This document shows, in pieces, positions 23,922 through 36,929 of a DNA stretch of 64,000 nt (the first letter of the stretch is position 1; each line of letters begins with the position of its first letter). This stretch comes from Cenococcum geophilum 1.58 (taxonomy: Eukaryota; Ascomycota; Dothideomycetes; Gloniales; Gloniaceae), in contig KV748193.1 of the NCBI GenBank assembly GCA_001692895.1, positions 744,001 to 808,000 of the forward strand, written 5' to 3'. Under the pieces are notes generated by a model. The model searched no databases. It was not told where the DNA came from and saw only the letters and a program-made list of their open reading frames with translations. Made by a program: the position numbers and the translations under genes.

Positions 23922-26900
23922 TAATTACTACCATAGTTACGGTTTTATAAAGTTAAATAATATGCTACCAAAAGCAGCTACTATAACGCCGTTAACGGTA
24001 GTAACTACTTTAAGGTTAAGTAGAGATATAAGTATACAAGATACTAACTCACAACTAGTTACGGTTGGGCAGTTATAGGAAATCGTTAATAGATTAAACG
24101 AGAACAACTAAATACTTAAAGAAAGACTTAATGGGATTGGAGCAGTAAAGGTTAAGTTACCTTTAATTAAATAATTCTTAGGGGAGAGATTAAAGCTTAA
24201 AGGATTCCTAATGTAAATGCATTTTAAAGTTATGCAAGAAGGGGCTAAGTTAGCCATAATAATGGATTAAATAGCCTACGTAGGACTATTCCTAACAGGA
24301 CGGGCACTTAAATAGTTTAAACCCTACTTAATAAAAATATAGACTAACGGAATAACTACTACCAATTAAAAGGTACGATTTATATTTTCTAGCTAGGTAG
24401 GATTTGTGGAATAATTAATATAGATATTTAGGGACCCGGAAGCAATAACTATAGTAAAAAAAAAGCTTTAGAACCTAATATAGCGAACTTTAGTAATTAA
24501 GTATATAACGTAGTTTTAAATACTTACTATATAGGTTAAATAGAATAATAAGGCGCTTATAGCATAGTATAAATAGGGACTTAAGGCTAAAGTTTAGGAT
24601 GTAATTATTCTAATAGAAGATATAGACACCCTAAGGGAACTAATAGATTAAGCGATTAAGATTAATAATAGGATCTTCTAAAGGGAACAGGCTAAGAAAG
24701 GTTAGGATAGAGTTTTATAGTTATATAAGACGTAGAGTACGTAATAACTAAAGCTAAATTAGAAACTAGGGTATAGCGTAGAGCTAATAGACTTAAGTAG
24801 TACTAGAGAAACCTATAAGAGATAGAGTAAGCAACTATAGAAACCTAGAGGTTAAGGATTAAGTAATTATAGGACTAAGAAGTATAGGCTAAACTAAGGA
24901 TCTTAGTAATAGAAGACGTTTAAGCGAACTCTATAGTAAAAGTAATGGTTTAAAGACGGAGCTTATATAAATTATGGGAAATAGGGTTATTTCGCTAGAG
25001 ACTATAGAAGTGGTTAAAGTTACTATATAGTAAAGGGAACTAGACTAGTAGTATATAATATATACGTATAGAGGGATGATAGTATACTATAAGGAATAAA
25101 AGAATATTTAATTAGAAGTTTTGCATTCTGTTATAATAACGCATACTAAATTTATAAAGATGTTAAGTATAGTGTAAGCTATTAGCCATAAGAGCTAAAG
25201 TTAAGAGGACTTAAAGGAACTAAAGAGTTAGATAAAGAATAAGATTAACTCTATAAGCTAAATTAAGATATTATAGTAATATACGGATAATAATTAGTAA
25301 TAATAATAATGGAGTTAGAGTACTTATTAATTAATAGCGATAAGGATAGTAAAGGAACTAACTAGGGGTATCTAAACCTTAATAACGCAATAAAAGTAGA
25401 GACTAAGACCGCTATAGAGCAAGGTTGAGTAATAGGTATTATAACACTGTTAAATACGGCATCCATTGCTTTATAAGACGGAAGGAGTAATATCTAGAAA
25501 TAATTAAGTAAGCAGATAACTACTAGTGCTAGCTTACCACTTAATAAAGGTAAAAGGCTAAAGGCTTAAGATTCTTAAGATAAGATAAGGTATGCTTAAG
25601 GACCTATAACGGACGCAAACCGATGGAGTAGAGTAGTAGCTTAGTTTAAGAATATACGAATAAGCTTAGGATAAGTGTTCCTAACGGCATAAGATTCTTA
25701 AGATAAGATGAGTGAGATTTAAGACTCTTAAGACGAGATAAGAACACTAGTAAAGCCTAGTTAAACTAAGGCTAGAGCGCAGCTTAAGAAGGAAGCAAGC
25801 TTAGGATTAAAGAATCTAAGGGGTTAAGAATTTAGAGTATGAATAAGGACACCTATAAGTAAAAAGCAAGCGGCTTTACTATAGATTAAAGAATCTGCGA
25901 TATAAATAGTAGTTAGATTAGGAGATAGATATATAGACCTAGAGGACTTACTAGTTAAACAAGATATTTAGACTAAAGATTAAGAGTTTAATACTAAGAT
26001 TAAGAAGTAAGAAGACTTTAAGGATCTATTTATAAGACGTGAAAAGAAAGAAATTATAGATAAGTTTAGAGCAAGAATTATTATATAGCAAGAAAAGAAA
26101 CTAGATATAAGATTTAGTATACTAGGTTATATGAAGGACAAAGCACCTATATAAAGAATTACTAATAGGCTAAGAATAGGCATACTAAGAGCTAAGTGGC
26201 TTACTAAATTAGAAAATGAAGAGGATTTAGGGATTTTTACTAGGTTCGAAAAACGATATATAAAAGGCTATTATAATATAGTAATAAGAAGATACTTCTT
26301 TACGGACAGACTATATATACTTTAGCAGCTATACTAAAAGTGGTATAGGCAACGATATAATGATAAGTAGGAAGATTTCTATATATAGTTAGATAAAAAA
26401 GTTATCTAAGACTACCTAATTACGGAAAAAGTAATAAACTATATTAAGGGAGCCTTAATTATAATATTAAAGGATCTAAAGGAATAATTAGAGGACTAGA
26501 GAAGCGAGAGACATATTTTAGTGCCTATAAATAAAGTTATAATATTTAGATTAGTATAATAGAGGTTTAAACTTAAAAATAAAGATAAGTTAAGAGTTAA
26601 CCTAAAGCACCTAGTATACTATACGCTATTATAGATTATATGCGTAGATAATATATATAAGATGTATAAAAATCCAAAGAAAAAGAATTGGAAATACTCT
26701 ATAAGGATATACTAGATAACAGATAAATAATAGTATAGGAATGCTAAGTATATATATAGCTGGCATCCGGTAGAAGTCTAAGAGGAAGAAAGTTTAATAC
26801 TTTAACCAGGAAGATTCCTTACGGAAGAATACTTAGAAGGATAATAATGGTGGGAATATTTAGAGAATACCTGTCTATAGTATATTAAAGATAAAAAGTA

Positions 26901-29900
26901 AACTAGGTATTGGCTAAAGAATAAGCTAAGTATAATAGAATTAAGCAGCTAATAGTTAAGAAAAGTAGAGGCCTATAGGACTAGAGGGAGCTAGTAGTAA
27001 AGCCTTAAACCCTTAAAGGAATTTAAGGACAACACCTAAACCTAAGAGTTAATTAGTAAGATTAATAGTTTAAAGCGTTAGTAGATAGTAAAGCGATATA
27101 GAACTATATCTTACTAGTAGCAGTTAAAAGGATAGGGCTACTATACAGGTAAAAAGAGCACCCTTATCTATTAGTAATAATTTTAGGAGATCTAATAGCC
27201 TACGGAGGAGGTATTATTAATCTTAAAACAGGACTAGTTTAGATAAATATTAAAAGGAGATAAATTAAGATGTCTTTCGACATATTACCATTAGGGAATA
27301 ATAAGGTAGTATTAGGAATACCTTGGTTATAGGAATATAATCTAAAGATCGATTAGGTTATAGGTTAGGTTAATATTAAAGATATATAATAACGCAAGAT
27401 ATAATAATAAACTAAATTAGTATAGTACTAAGTTAGAGCGATATATAAGGAAACTAATTAAGGATTAAGCTATGTACTAAAGAGATACTATAAGTATAGT
27501 AAGAAGCTATAGTTACTAGAAAGTAAAAAGCTATTAAATTATATAGTATAGGACTATAAGATAGAGCTAGAACTAGGAATAAGTTTAAGGTTTTACCTAA
27601 CTTATAAGTTAACAGAAAAAGAGTTATAGGTACTTAAGAAGTTTATCTAGGAAAATCTTTAAAAAGGATATATTAGACTATTGCAGTTATTAGTATGATA
27701 TCTAGTACTATTTATACTAAAGAAGAATAGAAAACTTAGGCTATGCATTAACTATAGATAGTTAAACAGCATTACTAGGAAGGATAGGTATCCTTTACCC
27801 TTAATTAACGAGATTTAAGATAGGATTAGTAACGCGCAAATCTTTACAAAGATAGATCTAAGATAGGCGTACTATTAGATTAGAATTAAAGAAGGCGATA
27901 AATAAAAGGCAGCCTTTAGGTTAAAGGAAAAGCTATATAAACTACTAGTTATACAATTTAGGCTTATAAACGCACTAGTAATATTTTAGAAGCGTATTAA
28001 TAATGTATTAAGAGAACACTTAGATGAATTTATTATAGTATACCTTAATAATAATATTATTTACTTAATAAGTAAGGAAGAATATAGAGAATATATTAAG
28101 TAGGTTTTAAAGAGACTATAAGAAGAATAAATGCTAGTAGCAATTAAGAAATACGAGTTCTTTACTAGAAAGATAGATTTTATTAGATTTATTATTAAAT
28201 TAGGCTAACTTAGTATAGATCTAAAGAAGATCGAGGCTATAGTGAATTGGTAAGAACTGGAAAATGTAATATAGTTAAGGTTATTTTTAGGGTTTTGCAA
28301 TTACTGCAGAAGGTTTATAGCTTAATAGTTAAAAGATATTAAGCCACTTATAAGATTAATAAAGAAGGAAAAACTATAGGTATAGGGAGAGGAATAAAAG
28401 GAACTATTTAAAAGAATTAAATAGTTATTTACCCAGGAGCCAGTTCTTAAAATCTATTAATTATAGTTAGAGACAGTGGTTAAAACGAATGCATTAGACT
28501 ATATACTAGGAGCGTACTTTCTATAGAAATATAAAGATGGATAGCACCTAGTGGTATACTATAGTTAAAAGATAATACTACCGGAACTAAACTATAACAT
28601 CTACAATAAGGAGTTATTAGGTATAGTTACAGCACTAAAGAAATAGAGATTATTCTTATAAGGTATAGAAAAACTATTTATAGTTAAGACGGATTATAAG
28701 AACCTAATAGGGTTCCTAATAATAAAAGAACTTAATTATAAATAAGTTAAATAGGCGGAGATACTTACAGAATACTATTTTAAGATTTAGTATACCAAGG
28801 GTATAGAAAATACACAAGCAGACGCTCTAAGTAAAAAGGCTAAACTATAAAATAATAAAAAGCTATTAAAGGCTTTATTATGAAAAGATATAAACGGATT
28901 AATTAGATATAATTATCTAAAAATTATAGTAATATAAGAAGAATAGATCTATAATTTACTAGAGAGTAATTAGATATAAAAGATCTAAGATATATAGGTA
29001 AAGGATCTAGACTTAGAGCAGTATAAAAATTAAGAAGTAATATACGTACCAAGATCTATTATAAAGGAGTTTATTAAGTTATTTTATAAAGGACTAACTT
29101 AAGGATATAACGGAGCTATAGGCTTAGTGTTAAGACTTTAAGAGGAGTATATTATTAATAGAATTTAGGGACTAGCTAGGTAAGTTATAAAAGAATATTT
29201 AGATTGCTAAAGGAATAAACTAATAAGGCATAAGCTATATAGAGAGCTATAACCTATTAAAATACTAGAGAGACTATAGGAGGTCATATTATAGGACTTT
29301 ATTATTAAGTTACTAAAGTTAAGAGACCCTATTACTAGATAAGATTATAACGCAATCTTAGTAATAATAGACAAGCTTATAAAGTGGGGATACTTTATAG
29401 CATATTTGGAAGAAATATTAGTAGAAGATATTGCTAGAATTTATATTAAAGAAGTATTCGTAAAATATGGAGTACTAAGTAAGATTATATTGGATAGAAA
29501 TTTAAGATTTATAGCAGTATTCTAGGAAGTATTCTTAGCAAAGTAAGAAGTTTAAGTAGTAACTTCTACTATATATTATCCACAGATAGACGGTTAAATA
29601 GAAAGATTAAATTAGATACTAGAATAATATCTAAGGTATTATATTAATTATGCATAGAATAATTAGGTATTGCTATTACTAGTTATATAGTTTATATATA
29701 ATACAACACTATAAGAAGGAATAGGTATATTACTATTTAAGGTAAATTACGGATATAAGCTAAGGACCTTACTATCGCTACATTAAGTAAAGAAGATAAG
29801 TAGCACAGCTAAGTAAAGAATAAAGAGTTTAATAAATCTTTATATAGACCTTATAGAAATAGCTAAGGTGGTATAGTAAAGAATAAAGAGTTTAATAAAT

Positions 29901-31117
29901 CTTTATATAGACCTTATAGAAATAGCTAAGGTGGTATAGTAAAGAATAAAAAAGTACTATAATGCTAAGAGATCTAAGGGACCAGATCTTAAGGAGGGAG
30001 ATAAAGTGTGGCTACTATATAAAAATTTTAAGAGTTAACGACTAAGTAAGAAATTGGACTATATTAGACTAGGACCTTTTAAAATTATATAGGGAATTTT
30101 ATTAGTTATATTTAAGTTAAACTAACCAGCTAGGATAAAGATTTACCCTATATAGTATATCGTAATGCTAGAGCCAGTATATAGAAATATTAAGCTACTA
30201 GTTTATAAAGTAGACATATATAGAGGATAAGAGGAAGATAAATAGTAAGTTTTAAAGATCGTTAGTTATAAGAACGTAGATAATAAAATATAGTATAAAG
30301 TAAAGTGGATAGGCTATAATAAGACTACCTAGAAGCTACTAAAGAACCTAAAGAACGCTATAGGAAAGGTATAGGAGTATTAGAAGAGAAAAGGTTAGGT
30401 AATATTAATAAAGAGGAATTGCTAAAGAATGAGTTACCTAAAGGGGACCTAGGAAGAGCGACTGTTAAACTACTTAAAGTTATTTCCTTCTCTATTAGAG
30501 GAAAATCCATTCTTTTATTACTAAGTTTCTATAAACCTTATTAAATAAGTTTCTACTCCTTTAAACAAACCTTCTTATAAACACGTTCTGAACGCTAAAG
30601 ACGAGCGTAAGCTAGACGCTAAGCTTTAAGGATACGCGCGGACTTTTTTAAGGTATGTTAAACCGTAAGCAGCGCTGAGGATAGCTTACTATTAAGCTTT
30701 ATAGCGGCAGATTAAATATAAGACCCTATAATAAATTACTTAGAAAACTTAGAGACTATTAAGAGTTATAGGACGCGTATACTTAGTGTTAGAAATTAAG
30801 CGAATATTATAAGATAATTAAATGTTTGCTTTAGTATACTTTGTATAAGAAGAGGGCTATTAAGATAAAGGACTCGCTAACGTAATATAGACTAACCCCT
30901 CTTTCGCGTAACGAGAATATAGAGATAGCATTACTTTACTAAGCGATAGTATAGAAGAGACTGTACGCGTATAACGAAGAGTTAAAGAAGAAGAAGGTGC
31001 TTTAGGTATTATAAGTAATAATATTAACCAAATTAATTAGATGGATATTATACCTTTAGTAAACAACTTAGAGATACTAGGTATCTTTAAGGACGAAGAT
31101 AAAGAGGAGGGAGATAG

Positions 31118-31537
31118 TATTACGAATACTTTAAGTATAATATTATAACTACTTAGAGAGGAGTTAAAAGAAGCTAGTTAGTTAATATAAGTACAGTTTA
31201 GGATAGAACCCGTAGAACCATGTAATAAGGAATAGTAAATAGAGTTACGTAATATAATCTATGTAATCTATATAATCTATAAGATCTATAATAGAGCGAA
31301 TAGAGCAGATAGAGCAGATAGAGTAACAACTTTCTTAGGAGTATAGTTGTGTATTTAAGGACCCTTAATCCCTACCTAGATAGTTCCTTCTTTATAGTAA
31401 TTCTTAGAATATAATTGGAGTTAATCTATTAGGCAACCACTCCACCAGTTATTATTACGTTGTTGACTTCCGGCAATACCTATATACCTAGCCTATTAAC
31501 GAGTCCACCGTAGTTCCTACTACAAGGCTCCATTATA
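31118..31537 (+). repeat. 3' LTR of gypsy fossil C (420 bp)
   Basis: Partner of 23502-23921. Preceded by a purine-rich tract (aaagaggagggagata) and followed by the target duplication GTAAG. Confidence 0.9.
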
Positions 31538-32157
31538 GTAAGAGTAACCTATAAAGAAATAGAAAAAGGATTAAGCTATATACTAAAGAAATACTATAAT
31601 TATAGTAAGAAACTATAGTTACTAGAAAGTAAAAAGCTGTTAAAATATATAGCATAGAACTATAAAATAGAATTAGAACTAAGAATAAGTCTAAGGTTCT
31701 TTTTAATCTATAAGCTTACTAAAGAAGAAGGTAGAGCGTTAAAAGAGTTTATTTAAAAAAAACCTATAAAAGGGATATATTAGACTATTATAGTTATTAG
31801 CGGGTTATCTAGTATTATTTATACTAAAGAAAAATAGCAAACTAAGGCTGTATATTAACTATAGATAGTTAAATAGCATTACTAGAAAGGATAGGTATCC
31901 TTTACCCTTAATAAGTAAAATTTAAAATAGGATAGGTAACGTATAAATCTTTATAAAGATAGATCTAAGATAGGCGTACTACTAGATTAGGATTAAGAAA
32001 GGCAATAAATAGAAAGCGGCCTTTAGGTTAAAGGAAGGACTATATAAACTATTAGTTATATAATTTAGGCTTATAAATATACTAGTAATATTCTAGAAGC
32101 GTATTAATAATATATTAGGAGAATACTTAGATAAATTTATTATAGTATATCTTAATA

Positions 32158-34978
32158 GCCCGCGAAGCCCTACTGCACGCGTCCACGTCGCCGCGGGTGG
32201 AAACATCATTAGGATACTGATCCTTTTGATGGCCAAGTGCAGAGGCGATGGTAGAGAGCCGTCGCAGCGCGTGCAGCGCGCTGTCGTTCGACTCTGTGGT
32301 GTTGAGCCCGCGACGTGTACGAAGCATCGCCCTTAACAACACCAGGAGCCTCACTGCCTCCGCTTGGAGCTCCCGTTCTACTATTTAGGGAGGCCTACCA
32401 AGGGAAACTGGGATACGAAAACTACCCGATATACGTCTACCTAGCTTATAGCTAGGGCTGAAACTGGCCTTATTAAGCCAGCGGATGCGGACGCGTCCTA
32501 GGCGTACAACAGGACACCCTTGGGCTTGCACTAGCTCTGAGACCGAATGGATATGGCGAGGGCGTAGGGAACCCTTTTTTATAAGAACTTATTAAGGTTA
32601 ACGCGTTGTAGATACCTCGTACGAAACTTATTAAGGCCCTGAAGGCCACCGCGAAGAACTTATTAAGGCCCTGCCTAAAGAACTCGTTAAGGCCCCTCCA
32701 AGGGCCTATCTAGTATACTGGTATACCCAGGTAACTCAGAAGAGGGTCTTAATAGGCGTGGTGCGCGCGACCTAGTCAACAGCGACGCAACAGCAACGCG
32801 ATAGCGACGCGACGGCGACTAGACGGCTTAATGAGGTGGAAACACGGGCAAAGCTCTAGGCAGCGGAAATACAGGCCAGCTTTAACGGCCCTATGGCGTT
32901 AAAAGGCGACTCACAGGAGGGTCTTAATAGGCGTGGTGTATGTAACCTAATGTATATATACAAGGCTACTTATAGGAGGGTCTTAATAGGCGTAGTGTAC
33001 GTAACCTAATGCATATATATGGGGGAGGCTGTAGGGGAAACACAGGCCAGTTGGATAAGGACTCGATGGTTAGAGATATAGGTATAGCTTATAAAAAGGG
33101 GGGACATAAGCTTAGTTAGTAGGAGAGGGGGGAGTAGGTTGCCTAGCATGGGACCTAGTCTATAGCCCCCTCCTATAAAATACGGTTGGCCTATTATGGG
33201 GAGACCCTTATAGGCAACGCGAAACGGGAGCTGGTAGTATATAGGGTGTTACGCCCCTATATTACTACTGGTTTCCCATAGGGCGTAGTATATAGTAGCC
33301 ACTGCTGGCTTTAGGGACCTTACCCCTTAGCTAGGCTTTGACCCCTAGTGCACCTAGTATATAGGCAGGATTATATCCTAGCTAGAGAAGACTACTATAT
33401 AGCTTAAGAGAACGGATATATGTATCGGTATATTAACAGACGGAACCATTCGCCTCTAGGGCGGTACGCTAGTAAGATGTGCTTAAGGAGTAAATAGGAG
33501 TTACTTAGGTAGGGGAGGCTTTTTAGTCTAGGCCTTAACTGTAGAAGGTACCTAAGGCTTCTATACTACAGGATACAGCCACGACACCTTTATAGGATTA
33601 TGCTAGTAGGCACGTAAGACGGGAGTTGCGACCCCTGGAAAAGGCAGCTTATACCTATACCAGCAGAAACAATAAAAAAGGTATAAAACTAGAGGCTATA
33701 GAAGGCTCCTAAGCCGTATAAAAGCGTACCAACTTTAGGAGGAGACTCTTATACAGACCGTGGGGGGGCGGACTAGTGCTTGGGCTAATCCCATTATAAG
33801 ATATCCAAAAGAACTGGTGAGACCCCCCGTTAAGGTGGTGGCAGCCAACTGCTTATAGAAAGCCCCTAGGCCTTTAGGCCTGGGTTTGGGACAAATACTA
33901 AAAAACTAGGGTAGAGGCCTAGATAAGTAGGCACGTCGAACTCTACTATATAACTACCTGCCGTCGAAAACGGACTCTGCACCTGTATATAGTGATGGCT
34001 ACAAACCTGGGTTTTTAAAGTTTAGACTTAGAGCTAACGCAGAGACGTTGTATAGCGTGCGATAGGACCTAGTGGTCGTGGTTATAAGCGTTGTGGGCGG
34101 TGGTGAAAATTTTTTAGATGGTGAGATCTCGAAAACCACTACTATGGCCCTCTATAATTTAGCTACGCTATTCTCCTATTAAGGCACCTATATAATCCAA
34201 CGTGGATATACGGCATTTAATAGCATCCCCTGACCCCTAATAGAAAGCATTAATAACCTCTTATATTAACGAACAAGTAATTACAAATAAATAAGTAGAT
34301 AAATAAGCAAATATACGGCCCCTCCTAACCCCTAGGGCGATCGCCCGCGGAGCATGCGGTTACTTGCCGTTTTTTCTACTAAATACTACCTAGCAGCCTG
34401 GATTGCGACCCATGGTTTTCCCTGTCTTTTTTTAACGGAGTAGTGACCCTTAGAAAGGGCCTAGCTGGGGCCTAGGCATAAAAGATACCCAAATATAACA
34501 TAATATCCCGCTCGCTTATTAGTATTACGGTGGTTAGAACGGATAAATCCCCCTTACGCCTTTAATAGGCCCTAGGGGGGGGAAGGCATGGCGTATATAG
34601 TAATGGTTAGATAAGAAATAGTATATAGGGGATAGCCAAGATATGGGAAATAGTAGTACGGCAATTAATTAGCAAGGCCTAGCTAGGACATAGTGAACCC
34701 TAGCTAGGGTAAGCTAGAGAAGGAAGTAGTGGTTCCTAAGGAGTTTAAATATCTAAGGAGGATAGGACGTAGCCGTAGACCTATAGGGCCGCCGCTACGG
34801 ACGGATATAGCAAATCGGGGTTTTTTATCCTACTGAGGTAGCTTATAGGGTTTTTCCTCCCCCCTAGCAGTAAGGGTTTTTTCCCATTAATATTACTTTT
34901 CCCTTATATACGGAGTAGTCTACGTAGGGCTAGATAGTATCCGTATCAGACGTTAATTAAAGAATTATTATTATTATT
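32158..34978 (+). mobile_element. Insert D: retroposon (probably non-LTR) in gypsy fossil A
   Basis: About 2.8 kb with no relation to the surrounding gypsy sequence. It is flanked by an 11-bp duplication atatcttaata (32147-32157 and 34979-34989), and the right end carries an (ATT)n tail. The last kilobase (from about 33960) is closely related to D2 at 54686-55701, which starts at that internal point. A shared 3' end, different 5' starts, long target duplications and a simple-repeat tail point to target-primed reverse transcription, as in LINEs. No reverse transcriptase motif was recognised. The first ~230 bp (32158-32385) are GC-rich and not AT-skewed, unlike the rest, and hold an open frame on the minus strand. 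Several short repeats of the aacttattaaggcc type occur at 32585-32695. It could instead be a SINE-like composite. Confidence 0.65.
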
Positions 34979-36737
34979 ATATCTTAATAATAATATTATT
35001 TACTTAATAACTAAGGAAGAACACGGAGAATATATTAAATAGGTCTTAAAGAGACTATAAGAGAAATAGATGCTAGTAGCAATTAAAAAATACGAGTTTT
35101 TTTACTAGAAAGACCGATTTTATTAAATTTATTATTAAACTAGGCTAACTTAGCATAGATCTAAAAAAAATTAAGGCTATAGTAAATTAGTAAGAACTAG
35201 AGAATGTTATATAGTTAAGATTATTCCTAAGGTTTTATAATTACTATAAAAGATTTATAGCGTAATAGTTAAAGGATATTAAACTATTTATATAACTAAT
35301 AAAGAAACTAGGTACTATCTATTTTAATATTTTTATATAAAGTACGCCCCTAGTATAAAGTTTAATACGTTTATTTCTATAACTGTCTCTAGTTCTAATT
35401 AATAGATCTTAAGAACTAGCTCCTAGGTAAATAACTCCCCAACTTTTTTAAATAATTTTTACTATTCCTCTCCCTATACCCATAGTTCTTCTTTCTTTAT
35501 TAATTGCGTAAATAGTTTAATATCCTTTAACTATTATACTATAAACCTTCTATAGTAATTGCAAAACCCTAAAAATAATCTTAACTATATAACGTTTTCT
35601 AGTTCTTACCAATTTACTATAGCCTTAATCTTCTTTAGATCTATACTAAGTTGGCCTTATTTAATAATAAATCTAATAAAATCGGTCTTCCTAGTAAAGA
35701 ACTTGCATTTTTTAATTACTACTAATATCTATTCCTCCTATAGTCTCTTTAAGACCTATTTAACGTGTTCTCCGTGCTCTTTCTTAGTTATTAAGTAGAT
35801 AATAATAATATTAAGGTATATTATAACAAATTAATTTAAGTATTCTCTTAATATGTTATTAATACGCTTCTAAAACATTACTAGTGCATTTATAAGCCTA
35901 AATTGTATAACTAATAGTTATATAGTCCTTCCTTTAACCTAAAGGCTGCCTTTTATTTATCGCCTTCCTTAATTCTAATCTAATAGTATGCCTATCTTAG
36001 ATCTATCTTTATAAAGATTTACGCATTACCTATTCTATCTTAGATTTTACTAATTAAGGGTAAAGGATACCTACTTTTTCTAGTAATGCTGTTTAACTAC
36101 CTATAGTCAATACACAGCCTTAGTTTACTATTTTTCTTTAGTATAAATAGTACTGGATAACCTACTAATAACTGCGATAGTCTAATATATCTCTTTTATA
36201 AGTTTTCTTAAATAAACTCTTTTAATACTTTACCTTCTTCTTTAGTAAGCTTATAGATTAGAAAAAACCTTAGACTTATTTCTAGTTTTAATTCTATTTT
36301 ATAGACCTATACTATATATTTTAACAGCTTCTTACTTTTTAGTAACTATAGTTTCTTACTATACTTATAGTATCTCTTTAGTATATAGCTTAATCCTTTT
36401 TCCGTTTTTTTATAGGTCGCTTCTACTTAGTATTATACTAACTTAGCTTATTATCGCATCTTGCGCTATTAAGTATCCCTAATATTAACTTAACCTATAA
36501 TTTAATTAATCTTTAGATTATATTTCTGTAACTAAGGCATTTCTAATACTGCCTTATTATTTCCTAATAGTAATATATTAAAAGACATCTTAATTTATCT
36601 CCCTTTAATAGTTAACTAAATAGGTCCTATTTTAAGGTTAATACTACCTCCTCTATAGGCTATCGGATCTCCTAAAATTATTACTAATAGGTAAGAGTAC
36701 TCCTTTTTCCTATGTAGTAACCCTATTCTTTTAACTA

Positions 36738-36929
36738 TGTTACGGGACGGGGTAGTAGCTACAAGATGTATGTATTCGAGGAGTCTACAAAACATTGCGC
36801 GATTGATCGTAAGGGTCGAGGGCGTAAGGAGGTGATATACCTACGCGTAGCTAACATAAGCTATACGCGAGGTGTATATAAGAGCACGGGGCTCTCCTAT
36901 GGAGGCCCCTACGGTAGGGTTCCGTAATA
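36738..36929 (-). repeat. 3' LTR of gypsy fossil F (192 bp)
   Basis: Begins TGTTACGGGACGG and ends GGTTCCGTAATA as read on the plus strand. Same length as 42890-43081 and less AT-skewed than the neighbouring gypsy family. Confidence 0.88.

Larger units (their letters stand above)
23502..31537 (+). mobile_element. Ty3/gypsy chromovirus fossil C, complete from LTR to LTR, 8,036 bp
   Basis: Full-length element of the same family as B, in the opposite orientation, with target duplication GTAAG (23497-23501 and 31538-31542) in fossil A. Parts: 5' LTR 23502-23921, gag from about 23960 with a zinc knuckle near 24960-25040, protease about 27180-27330, RT about 27600-28200 with the Y-D-D region near 28040, RNase H about 28440-28860, integrase about 29060-29860, chromodomain-like region about 30240-30360, a purine tract before the 3' LTR, and 3' LTR 31118-31537. 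It looks structurally whole, but the reading frames are broken many times, in the manner of RIP. Confidence 0.9.
11725..35311 (+). mobile_element. Ty3/gypsy chromovirus fossil A: 5' LTR to RT, three insertions inside, no 3' LTR
   Basis: Fossil of the same gypsy family as B, C and E. Its own parts are 5' LTR 11725-12147, gag from about 12190 with a zinc-knuckle region near 13200-13260, the gag-pol region to 15254, more pol at 23270-23501, RT at 31538-32157 and RT to the start of RNase H at 34979-35311. It is interrupted by B (15255-23269), C (23502-31537) and insert D (32158-34978). The part after RT, including integrase and the 3' LTR, is absent; at about 35311 it meets the inverted element E. 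The coding region is broken many times and heavily RIP-like. It was inserted into Helitron copy 1. Old relative to B, C and D by nesting. Confidence 0.85.

Noticed and set aside
35559-35798. 79-codon plus-strand frame
   Set aside because: Lies antisense to the RT region of gypsy fossil E; low-complexity AT-driven reading.
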